Shown: positions 5,479 through 11,509 of the stretch, piece after piece
Layout: each line of letters begins with the position of its first letter
Position numbering within the stretch: the first letter of the stretch is position 1
Origin: UBA11540 sp045531755
GTDB taxonomy: Bacteria > Bacillota > Clostridia > Oscillospirales > Ruminococcaceae
DNA length: 13,634 bases
Reading direction: 5' to 3'
NCBI GenBank assembly: GCA_045531755.1
Contig: JAZSEP010000072.1
Location: 1-13,634 of the forward strand
Made by a program: the position numbers and the translations under genes
The notes under the pieces: generated by a model
The model's database searches: none
Told to the model about the DNA's origin: nothing
Seen by the model: only the letters and a program-made list of their open reading frames with translations

Positions 5479-7812
5479 TTATTTTGCGGGGTTGAGCTCG
5501 AGCTTCTCGATCTCTGCCATCCAGCCGTAGAAGGTTGTGATGTCGGGAGTTACAGTAGAGATGTTAACTCTCTCTGTGGAGAAGACGATAGCGTTCTGTC
5601 TCTGATATACAGGAATCTCAACTGCCCAGTCGATAACTGTGTCAAGGCAAGCCTTGTACATAGCCTTACGATAAGCTTGGTCTGTAGATGCTCTTGCATC
5701 GAGGATCATCTTATCGAGCTCTGCATCAGCGATACAGTACATATAGTTGGAGCCGCCCTGTGCAGCGCCGCCGAGGGGGTTCTGGCCTTCCTTAGCTGTG
5801 CCTGCGTTTGCAACGTCAGCGTAGTAGATCTGATACATATCAGGATCGATTGTTGCGCCCCAAGCTGCTGCCCACATTGCTACCTGGTTAGCTTCGAGAG
5901 CTGTCCAGAGCTCAGAGGAGTTTGTAAGGTCTCTAACGATGAGGTTGATACCGATCTTCTCGAATGCCTTCTTAGCCTCTGTGCAGATCATGAAGGAGGG
6001 GTGATCTCCTACGCCGTCTGCAGGAATCCAGAGCTCATACTCGAGAGATGCTCCTTCGGGAGCTTTTGTAACCTTACCGTCTTCAACAGTGTAGCCTGCT
6101 GCCTCGAAGAATGTGAGAGCTGCCTTGAGAGCTGCGTCATACTTCTGATCAGCGGTCATTTCAGCTGTGTAGATGTCGTTGCCTGCTGCATCAACAGAGA
6201 ATGCAAGTCTGTAGCCGTCATCTGCAGGCTGAGGAGCTGCCCAAGATGTGTTGGAGATAGGATAGTTGATAACAGATGCGCGCTCTCCGTAGTAGGAGTC
6301 GATAGCAACGTCACGGTATACAGAGAATACTGTACCGAAAGCTTTTCTGAGAGCCTTGGAAGCGTCAGAACCAGCCTCGCCGCCAACGTTCATAACCTGT
6401 GCGCACATACCGATGTAACCGTAGCCGAGGTTGTCAACTGTGCTTGTTGTAACCTTAGGACCTGTTACAGCGTCGTTGCCGTTAGCCTTAACGATAGCAG
6501 CAACTGTATCCTTATCGAAGGAAGGATCGGTGATGTCGATGGTACCTGTGGTAACACCGTTGAGCTTATCAGCCTCGTTTACTTCGATGAAGTTAACGTA
6601 CTTTGTCTTGGGAGCGCCAAGGTAGTAGTTGTCGTTTCTCTCGAAGTTAACGGTACCGTTCTCGAACTTAACGAACTTGTAAGGACCAGCGCCCATAGGA
6701 ACTGTGGTCTTTGCACGAACGGAAGAAAGGTCGCCCTTTACAAAACCGAACTTGTTGTTGTCATAGTCATAGAGGTCGTCGCTTCCGTAGTAGTGGAGAG
6801 GAGCGATGGAAACGCCGAGTTGATAGATTGCTGTAGCGTCAACCTTTGTAGTTGTAACGCGGAGAGAGTTAGCGCCGGTCTTAACGATACCGGAGATGTT
6901 AGCTGCGGATTCACCTGTCTGTACAGCTGCAACGTAAGCGTTAGCCTTGTCGCCGAGCTCTGTGGAGATGAAGCTGGAGATAGATGTACCTGCTGTCTCA
7001 TGGTTGATACCGTTGTCAGAAAGGTCATAGCCGCAGTTTTCAACGATTGCTGCAAAGAAGTCAGCTGCGGTAGCGCCGTCTGCGAGCTCATAGCCCCAAG
7101 CGCCTGCTGCAGTCTTAACGTCAGCGGAGTCAGCACCGTAGCCTGCTGCTACACAGTAGTCAACGATTTCCTGTGCAAACTTAACGCCTGCTGCGTCGAA
7201 TGCTGTCCAGAAGTCGTTGTACTGCTCTTCTGTGAAGTAGTCGTTAGCCTCGTAGCCCTTACGCTCTGTAGCGAGGATAAGGTTCTGACGGGTTTCCATA
7301 CCGCTTCTGTACTCTTCCATACCCTTGATCGGAACTGCATAAAGTGTGGAGCTTCCGTCATAAGCGGGGTCGGAAAGAACGTACATTGTGAAGATGATGT
7401 CGTCAACTGTGAGCTCTTCACCGTCGGAGAACTTGATGCCCTCTTTGATTGTGAAGTCGTAGTCAACTGTTCCGTCTTCGTTTTCTGTTACAACGAGGTT
7501 AGCAGGACCATGATAGGTATAGTCTGTTCCGTTGTAAGGAATTGTCTCGCCCTCGATGCCCTTATAGATGATGGCGCCTGTACGGTCTGTAGTGAGAAGA
7601 CCGAGCTGAGTCATAGCAGCGACGTCCTGGTCGTATGCTGTCTCAGAGAAGAAGGGAGAGAATTTGCTGTTGAAGGGTGCATAACCTACAACAAGGGGAG
7701 TGAGGTTTTCTTCTACGTTGCCTGTGCTGGAAGTTTCAGCCGGGTCTTTGCCGCAAGCTGCGATACCAAGACACATTGCAACAACGAGAAGAAGCGCAAG
7801 GATCTTTTTCAT
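5479..7812 (-). CDS. oppA: Oligopeptide-binding lipoprotein OppA, enlarged
   Basis: This 777-residue protein captures peptides outside the membrane and hands them to OppB/OppC. It starts MKKILALLL with a hydrophobic signal segment and a lipobox ending IAAC, so C20 is the likely lipidated cysteine. Family-5 solute-binding signatures include FTIKEGIKFSDGEELTVDD (120-138), PMGAGPYKF (372-380) and ERNDNYYLGAP (391-401). Most family members are 500-600 residues. The excess here includes an alanine/tyrosine-rich stretch at about 172-303 between EEYRSG and ISGIVKTG. The ATG at 7810-7812 has GGAGGA 8 nt upstream; an upstream in-frame TTG at 7854 has no such site. Codons favour GCT/GCA for alanine, unlike the GCG/GCC-rich neighbours, consistent with high expression. 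It is the first gene of the operon, directly behind a strong promoter. The exact peptide specificity cannot be read from sequence. Confidence 0.93.
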   Translation of the reverse strand: MKKILALLLVVAMCLGIAACGKDPAETSSTGNVEENLTPLVVGYAPFNSKFSPFFSETAYDQDVAAMTQLGLLTTDRTGAIIYKGIEGETIPYNGTDYTYHGPANLVVTENEDGTVDYDFTIKEGIKFSDGEELTVDDIIFTMYVLSDPAYDGSSTLYAVPIKGMEEYRSGMETRQNLILATERKGYEANDYFTEEQYNDFWTAFDAAGVKFAQEIVDYCVAAGYGADSADVKTAAGAWGYELADGATAADFFAAIVENCGYDLSDNGINHETAGTSISSFISTELGDKANAYVAAVQTGESAANISGIVKTGANSLRVTTTKVDATAIYQLGVSIAPLHYYGSDDLYDYDNNKFGFVKGDLSSVRAKTTVPMGAGPYKFVKFENGTVNFERNDNYYLGAPKTKYVNFIEVNEADKLNGVTTGTIDITDPSFDKDTVAAIVKANGNDAVTGPKVTTSTVDNLGYGYIGMCAQVMNVGGEAGSDASKALRKAFGTVFSVYRDVAIDSYYGERASVINYPISNTSWAAPQPADDGYRLAFSVDAAGNDIYTAEMTADQKYDAALKAALTFFEAAGYTVEDGKVTKAPEGASLEYELWIPADGVGDHPSFMICTEAKKAFEKIGINLIVRDLTNSSELWTALEANQVAMWAAAWGATIDPDMYQIYYADVANAGTAKEGQNPLGGAAQGGSNYMYCIADAELDKMILDARASTDQAYRKAMYKACLDTVIDWAVEIPVYQRQNAIVFSTERVNISTVTPDITTFYGWMAEIEKLELNPAK

Positions 7813-7820
7813 GATTGGAT

Positions 7821-7826
7821 TCCTCC
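7821..7826 (-). promoter_or_regulatory. Ribosome binding site of oppA
   Basis: GGAGGA on the minus strand lies 8 nt before the ATG at 7810-7812. This decides that start over the in-frame TTG 42 nt upstream. Confidence 0.85.
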
Positions 7827-7871
7827 TGTAGTTTTGAATATGGGTGTTTCCCAAATATCCTTTATTTTGAC

Positions 7872-7892
7872 CCGTCCTCGAATAGAGGACAG
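7872..7892 (-). other. Stem-loop in the oppA leader
   Basis: GTCCTC (7874-7879) pairs with GAGGAC (7885-7890) around a 5-base loop, and two more pairs including a G-U extend it. It lies about 60 nt before the oppA start, near the expected 5' end of the mRNA. It may stabilise the transcript; no riboswitch class is recognisable. Confidence 0.5.
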
Positions 7893-7906
7893 CTGTCGCA
7901 CATTAT

Positions 7907-7935
7907 AGTATACACTATTTTGCCCGCAAAGTCAA
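7907..7935 (-). promoter_or_regulatory. Sigma-A promoter of the opp operon
   Basis: On the minus strand, TTGACT (7930-7935) and TATACT (7907-7912) are separated by exactly 17 nt. An overlapping TATAAT follows a few bases downstream. Transcription would start near 7900, giving a leader of about 88 nt. Both boxes are one mismatch from consensus, so strong vegetative expression is expected. Confidence 0.85.
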
Positions 7936-7948
7936 ATCATTGTTTGAC
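7931..7948. promoter_or_regulatory. Palindrome over the oppA -35 box, candidate operator
   Basis: GTCAAA (7931-7936) and TTTGAC (7943-7948) are perfect inverted repeats 6 nt apart, and the left arm overlaps the -35 hexamer. The right arm belongs to TTTGACCC (7943-7950), which recurs exactly at 7866-7873 in the leader. A dimeric regulator binding here would compete with RNA polymerase. The regulator is unknown; the arms are short, so chance is possible. Confidence 0.4.
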
Positions 7949-8467
7949 CCAGGTGAGTTTTTTGGTAATTTTAGTCAAAAACAGGCCTAGAAATATGACA
8001 AATAGGTGAGAAGCCAAAAACGCCCACGTCCACGGCGAAAGCGCCGAGAAGCCTTTTATAAAGGCGAATATCAGCGTTGCAAGTGCCGTGACTGCGGAAA
8101 AAATTGTCATGAGGGTCGAGCAGGGTCGAAAAACGTCGAAGGTCTGCTTTAGAACGTATTCGCGCAGGGGAAGCTTGTTTACACAAAGGCGAACCGCCGC
8201 CCACAAGCCTCTTACCGCACACGCAAGGGTGACGACAAAGGGGAGTATGACGTAGAAGGTGTTGAGCATCGGCTCTGCAGGTATACATCCGCAGATGAGG
8301 GTGAGTGCCGCCGCGGCTGCACTCACAGCCAAAATCTGTGCTCTTACCTTTTTATAATCGCCTTCGGGCAGGTAAACGGCGCCCGTATAGACGTATTCGC
8401 CCGAAAGGGTCATCTTGAAGTCGTCAAGATAGGCGCGTCTGCCCTTCTTTTTCTTGTTTTTTTCCAT
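7937..8467 (-). CDS. Unknown four-helix membrane protein behind the oligopeptidase (176 aa)
   Basis: I do not recognise this protein. It begins with a highly basic run (K4-R11) followed by YLDDFKMTLSGEYVYTG (13-29), a soluble amphipathic segment. Four hydrophobic segments follow at about 43-63, 70-95, 116-137 and 146-165, and the tail is positively charged. There is no signal peptide; the basic N-terminus predicts a cytoplasmic start. The ATG lies 1 nt after the TAG stop of the oligopeptidase gene and has no clear SD, so it is probably translated by coupling. That suggests the two products are made together, perhaps with the membrane protein positioning or regulating peptidase activity or peptide flux. 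This is inference from order only. Its stop codon falls inside the palindrome at the oppA promoter. Confidence 0.8.
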   Translation of the reverse strand: MEKNKKKKGRRAYLDDFKMTLSGEYVYTGAVYLPEGDYKKVRAQILAVSAAAAALTLICGCIPAEPMLNTFYVILPFVVTLACAVRGLWAAVRLCVNKLPLREYVLKQTFDVFRPCSTLMTIFSAVTALATLIFAFIKGFSALSPWTWAFLASHLFVIFLGLFLTKITKKLTWVKQ

Positions 8468-8468
8468 A

Positions 8469-10175
8469 CTATTTTATATCGCCGAGGTCGAAGTTCTCGA
8501 GCCACTTGTTTGCGGTTTCACAGACGGTCTTGAGGCAGGTTTCCTCAAACGGAGAGTCGAGGTCTGCGTTCTTGAGAAGCTCGGTGAACACACGGCTTCC
8601 GCCCTGTCTGGTGTATGCCATATAGTGCTCCCAGGCGTCCTTGGTGTCTGCCTGTATTCTTGCCCAGAACTGCAGCGCAACGGTCTGTGCAAGGCAGTAG
8701 TCGATATAGTAGAAGGGGCTTGAATAGATATGGTGCTGTCTTTGCCAGCCCTCGCCCTCGCTGTAGAACGGAATCTCGCCGTCGAGCTTCATCCAGGGCA
8801 TATAGACGCCTAAAAGCTCCTTCCAGACCGCGTGGCGCTCTGCAGGGGTCATATCGGGTTTTTCATAGACGATATGCTGGAAGTGGTCAACCATCGTTCC
8901 GTAGGGGATAAAGGTGATGGCGCCGGAGAGGTGGCTGTACAAAAATTTCTTGGTATCTTCGCCGAAGAAGCCCTCTGCCCAAGGCCAAGCGAAGAATTCC
9001 ATCGACATCGAGTGAACCTCGCAAGCCTCAAGGCTCGGCCAGACGTAGTCCATCGGGACTCTGTCGCGGTTTGTCCAATCTGCAAAGGCGTGTCCTGCCT
9101 CGTGGGTGATGACCTCGACGTCGCCCTGTGTTCCGTTGAAGTTTGCGAAGATGAACGGCACGCTGTAGTCGGCAAGGTCGGTGCAGTAGCCGCCGCCTGC
9201 CTTGCCCTCTGTGGAGAGAACGTCGAGAAGCTCGCCTTCAAGCATAGTGTTGAAGAAGAGCGAGGTTTCGGGAGAGAGCTCGTCATAAAACTTCTTGCCC
9301 TGCATCAGAATATCGTCGGGTGTTCCCTGAGGACGCGGATTTCCGCTTCTGAACTCAAGGGCGTTGTCGGCAAAGCTCATAGGATACTGCTTGCCGAGTC
9401 TTTCTGCCTGACGGCGACAGATGCCGTCGGCGAGGGGAACGAGATACTTTACTACAGCCTTTCTGAACTTTTCTACGTCCTCTTTGGTGTAGCAGTTTCT
9501 GCCCATTCTGTAGTAGCCGAGGGTGGTGTAGCCCTCGTAGCCGAGCTTTTTGCCCATCTCGTCGCGGAGGTGGGTGAGCTTATCGTAGATTTCATCGAGC
9601 TTATCCTGATTGTCGGTGTACCACTGACCCTCTGCCTTCCAGGCGGCAAGGCGAACCGCGTCGTCGGAAGCGGTCTTATAGGGTGTCATCTGTGAAAGGG
9701 TGCATTTTTTGCCGTCGAAGTCTATCTGTGCAGACGCCAAAAGCTTTTCATACTCTTGCGTGAGGTCGTTTTCCTTCTGGAGCTCGGGGATAATCTCGGG
9801 GGAGAAGGTCTTGAGTGCAATTTCGGTGTTCAAAAACATTAGGTTTCCGAACTCTGCCTCGAAATCGGGTCTGAACTTGGACTGGAGCATCGCAAGCGAC
9901 CATTTCTGCATATATTCCTCAAGCTCGGGCATTACTGCGTTCCAGAACTTCTGCTCGTTGTCGTAGAATTCGTCCTTTGTGTTTATGTCGTGACGAATGT
10001 GGGAGAGGGTTCCCAAGGTGGAAAAGTGCTTTACAAACCTTTCCTTTTCGAGAAATACCGCTTTTGCCTCGGCAAAGTCCTTTGCGTTTGCAAAGCGCTC
10101 GGTGAGAGCAGTAAAATCCTTTTTTATCTGCTCGGCGTCGGGGCGCTCATAGGGCATTTCGGAAAATTTTATCAT
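8469..10175 (-). CDS. M3-family oligoendopeptidase (PepF-like zinc metallopeptidase)
   Basis: This 568-residue cytosolic peptidase hydrolyses short peptides. The zinc site is HEAGH (358-362), with H358 and H362 as ligands and E359 as catalytic base. E386 in EVHSMSME (386-393) is the likely third ligand, as in the family's second conserved block. The N-terminal two-thirds are helical and charged, as expected, and there is no signal peptide. Length agrees with the 560-600 residues of M3 oligoendopeptidases of the PepF-related branch. The ATG at 10173-10175 has GAGGAG 6 nt upstream. Extending upstream to a TTG at 10229 is ruled out because that lies beyond the promoter -10 box. It sits directly upstream of the opp operon and is coupled to the unknown membrane protein, so a role in degrading peptides imported by Opp is reasonable. 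True PepF versus the non-PepF M3 clade cannot be settled by eye. Confidence 0.92.
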   Translation of the reverse strand: MIKFSEMPYERPDAEQIKKDFTALTERFANAKDFAEAKAVFLEKERFVKHFSTLGTLSHIRHDINTKDEFYDNEQKFWNAVMPELEEYMQKWSLAMLQSKFRPDFEAEFGNLMFLNTEIALKTFSPEIIPELQKENDLTQEYEKLLASAQIDFDGKKCTLSQMTPYKTASDDAVRLAAWKAEGQWYTDNQDKLDEIYDKLTHLRDEMGKKLGYEGYTTLGYYRMGRNCYTKEDVEKFRKAVVKYLVPLADGICRRQAERLGKQYPMSFADNALEFRSGNPRPQGTPDDILMQGKKFYDELSPETSLFFNTMLEGELLDVLSTEGKAGGGYCTDLADYSVPFIFANFNGTQGDVEVITHEAGHAFADWTNRDRVPMDYVWPSLEACEVHSMSMEFFAWPWAEGFFGEDTKKFLYSHLSGAITFIPYGTMVDHFQHIVYEKPDMTPAERHAVWKELLGVYMPWMKLDGEIPFYSEGEGWQRQHHIYSSPFYYIDYCLAQTVALQFWARIQADTKDAWEHYMAYTRQGGSRVFTELLKNADLDSPFEETCLKTVCETANKWLENFDLGDIK

Positions 10176-10181
10176 ATTTTT

Positions 10182-10187
10182 CTCCTC
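10182..10187 (-). promoter_or_regulatory. Ribosome binding site of the oligoendopeptidase
   Basis: GAGGAG on the minus strand lies 6 nt before the ATG at 10173-10175 and fixes that start. Confidence 0.8.
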
Positions 10188-10217
10188 GTTTCTGTCGTGG
10201 TTTTTATACATATAAAT

Positions 10218-10246
10218 ATTGTACCACAATCGCGCCCTTTTTACAA
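10218..10246 (-). promoter_or_regulatory. Sigma-A promoter of the oligoendopeptidase operon
   Basis: On the minus strand, TTGTAA (10241-10246) and TACAAT (10218-10223) are separated by exactly 17 nt, in the short gap after the sigK stop. Transcription would begin near 10211, about 36 nt before the ATG. I see no terminator between sigK and this promoter, so sigK transcripts may also read into the peptidase gene. Confidence 0.75.
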
Positions 10247-10252
10247 GCCTTT

Positions 10253-10936
10253 TTAGTCGCCGAGCTCGCGCTTTAATATTTCCAGCGCCTTTTTCTCGAT
10301 TCGCGAAACGTAGGAGCGCGAGATGCCGAGTCTTTGCGCCGTTTCGCGCTGTGTGAGCGGTTTTCTGCCGTACAGCCCATAGCGGAGCGTCACTATCTCG
10401 CGCTCACGCTGTGACAGGCTTTTTTCCAGCACCTCGTAGAGCCTTTTGGTGCGGAGCTTCAGGTCGATGTCCTCGAAAAGCGTATCCTCGTCCGCCATTA
10501 TGTCCATATAGGTCAGGCTGTTGCCGTCGCGGTCGGTGTCGATGGTGTCGCTGATGGACACGTCCTGCGCCGACTTTTTGATGTTTCTAAAATACATCAG
10601 AATTTCGTTTTCGATACACCGCGAAGCGTAGGTTGCAAAACGGCTTCCTTTGTCGCTTTTAAACGACGTGACCGCCTTTATCAGCCCGATTGTGCCGATA
10701 GAAATCAAATCGTCCTGGTCACCGCCTGCGGCATAGTATTTTTTGGTGATGTGGGCGACAAGCCTGAGATTGTGCTCGATAAGCTTTGTCTTTGCCTCCC
10801 CGTCGCCCTCGCGCATCTTTCTGAAGCACTCCGCCTCCTCCTTTGCGGAGAGAGGCTTTGGGAAGCAGCCGCTCTTTGCAATGTGCAGAGCGAGAAACAT
10901 CAGGTTTGACATTATTACAGATATTGCAGGAAACAT
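10253..10936 (-). CDS. sigK: Sporulation sigma factor SigK with a pro-sequence-like N-terminus
   Basis: This 227-residue sigma-70-family factor directs late mother-cell transcription during sporulation. Region 2 shows LIEHNLRLVAHI (52-63), DLISIGTIGLIKAV (76-89) and RFATYASRCIENEILMYFR (99-117). Region 4.2 shows the helix-turn-helix LTQRETAQRLGISRSYVSRI (194-213). The start of the folded part, FPKPLS (25-30), matches the FPQPLS of Bacillus subtilis sigma-K. The preceding hydrophobic 17-20 residues resemble the membrane-bound pro-sequence removed by SpoIVFB. The gene is one intact reading frame, with no skin-type interruption. The ATG at 10934-10936 has AAGGGG upstream; an in-frame TTG at 10954 lies over that SD and is unlikely. 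It is divergent from rpsU. SigE is the nearest alternative, but FPKPLS and the region-4 sequence favour SigK. Confidence 0.93.
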   Translation of the reverse strand: MFPAISVIMSNLMFLALHIAKSGCFPKPLSAKEEAECFRKMREGDGEAKTKLIEHNLRLVAHITKKYYAAGGDQDDLISIGTIGLIKAVTSFKSDKGSRFATYASRCIENEILMYFRNIKKSAQDVSISDTIDTDRDGNSLTYMDIMADEDTLFEDIDLKLRTKRLYEVLEKSLSQREREIVTLRYGLYGRKPLTQRETAQRLGISRSYVSRIEKKALEILKRELGD

Positions 10937-10945
10937 TTTACAGCA

Positions 10946-10951
10946 CCCCTT
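10946..10951 (-). promoter_or_regulatory. Ribosome binding site of sigK
   Basis: AAGGGG on the minus strand lies 9 nt before the ATG at 10934-10936 and supports that start. Confidence 0.7.
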
Positions 10952-10965
10952 CAAGTAGTGTTATC

Positions 10966-10993
10966 ACTATATGAGGGGCAAAATTTGTCCTAT
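10966..10993 (-). promoter_or_regulatory. Candidate sigma-E-like promoter of sigK
   Basis: On the minus strand, CATATAGT (10966-10973) resembles the sigma-E/sigma-K -10 element CATACAnT. An ATA (10991-10993) lies 17 nt upstream in the position of the -35 element. The match is partial, and the -35 lacks the usual trailing TT. Transcription would begin near 10959, between the arms of the inverted repeat. Confidence 0.4.
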
Positions 10994-11062
10994 TACCTTA
11001 TTGTGCAAGGTGCTGTAAAATCGGGCGGTTTATTTATGAAACTTCACGAGTGGTTTACCCCC

Positions 11063-11091
11063 TTGACTTCCCCCAAACTATGTTGTATAAT
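11063..11091 (+). promoter_or_regulatory. Sigma-A promoter of rpsU
   Basis: TTGACT (11063-11068) and a perfect TATAAT (11086-11091) are 17 nt apart. Transcription would start near 11098, leaving a leader of about 52 nt before the rpsU ATG. Confidence 0.9.
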
Positions 11092-11132
11092 AGGTGTGTT
11101 ATATTTTAGGTTTAAATCTCCTGCTGCATGGC

Positions 11133-11141
11133 GAGGGAGGG
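11133..11141 (+). promoter_or_regulatory. Ribosome binding site of rpsU
   Basis: GAGGGAGGG ends 8 nt before the ATG at 11150. It fixes that start over in-frame codons further upstream, which lie before or inside the promoter. Confidence 0.85.
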
Positions 11142-11149
11142 AATTTGTA

Positions 11150-11326
11150 ATGGCAGAAATCCGTTTGAAAGAGAACGAGTCTTTGGACAGCGCTCTTCGT
11201 AGATTTAAAAGACAGTGCGCCCGCAACGGCGTGCTTGCTGAGGTGCGTAAAAGAGAGCACTATGAAAAGCCTTCCGTAAAGCGTAAGAAGAAGTCCGAAG
11301 CTGCACGTAAGCGCAAGTTCAAGTAA
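11150..11326 (+). CDS. rpsU: 30S ribosomal protein S21
   Basis: This 58-residue basic protein belongs to the small ribosomal subunit and helps in translation initiation. It starts MAEIRLKENESLDSALRRFK, followed by the typical CARNGVLAEVRKREHYEKPS (23-42) and a lysine/arginine-rich tail ending RKRKFK. Length and sequence are normal for Firmicutes S21. A GAGGGAGGG sits 8 nt before the ATG. The same frame is open upstream for about 190 nt, but those codons include the promoter and are not coding. It is a single-gene unit with its own promoter and terminator, and is the only plus-strand gene in the window. Confidence 0.97.
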   Translation: MAEIRLKENESLDSALRRFKRQCARNGVLAEVRKREHYEKPSVKRKKKSEAARKRKFK

Positions 11327-11357
11327 TTTCTGATTACAAATCAAAACTGTAAAAGCA

Positions 11358-11388
11358 AAGAGCCGACCGTATGGTCGGCTCTTTTGTT
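11358..11388 (+). terminator. Intrinsic terminator of rpsU
   Basis: GAGCCGACC (11360-11368) and GGTCGGCTC (11373-11381) form a 9-bp stem, 11 bp with the flanking AA/TT, around the loop GTAT. TTTTGTT follows, 32 nt after the rpsU stop. A-rich sequence before the stem gives it some bidirectional character. Confidence 0.9.
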
Positions 11389-11456
11389 GTGCGTCGAATG
11401 TTATGCGGTTTTCGCCGTAAAAAGCAAGGAGGTTGTTCTCGGTTTTTACATACAAG

Positions 11457-11489
11457 CAAGGCGCCGTGTCCGAGTGACACGGCGCCTTG
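11457..11489 (-). terminator. 14-bp hairpin downstream of malQ, candidate terminator
   Basis: CAAGGCGCCGTGTC (11457-11470) and GACACGGCGCCTTG (11476-11489) form a perfect 14-bp GC-rich stem with a 5-base loop, 20 nt after the malQ stop. On the malQ strand the stem is followed by CTTGTATGT, which is only partly T-rich. It may therefore terminate weakly or mainly protect the malQ mRNA end. It also separates malQ from the convergent rpsU. Confidence 0.65.
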
Positions 11490-11509
11490 AGGAGAAAAAG
11501 CAGATCGTT

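Larger units (their letters stand above)
10936..11020 (-). repeat. 12-bp inverted repeat that can mask the sigK ribosome binding site
   Basis: TTTTACAGCACC (10936-10947) and GGTGCTGTAAAA (11009-11020) are perfect inverted copies with 61 nt between them. The gene-proximal arm covers the last two bases of the SD, the spacer and the first base of the sigK start codon, and G-U pairs can extend the duplex over the rest of the SD. A sigK mRNA beginning upstream of 11020 would have its start site paired. One beginning between the arms would not. Confidence 0.75.

Noticed and set aside
5677..7908. 743-residue open frame on the plus strand opposite oppA
   Set aside because: It is the codon-aligned antisense of a well-recognised gene. 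It is rich in C, V and S, matches no family I know and has no SD; it arises because oppA avoids TTA, CTA and TCA codons.
8832..9695. 287-residue plus-strand frame opposite the oligoendopeptidase
   Set aside because: Antisense shadow; the minus-strand frame has the zinc motif and an SD.
10176..10229. Upstream TTG extension of the oligoendopeptidase
   Set aside because: It begins upstream of the -10 box, so it would not be on the mRNA; the ATG at 10173-10175 has an SD.
10958..11149. N-terminal extension of S21
   Set aside because: It spans the sigK-rpsU promoter region; S21 is 58 residues and has an SD at its own ATG.
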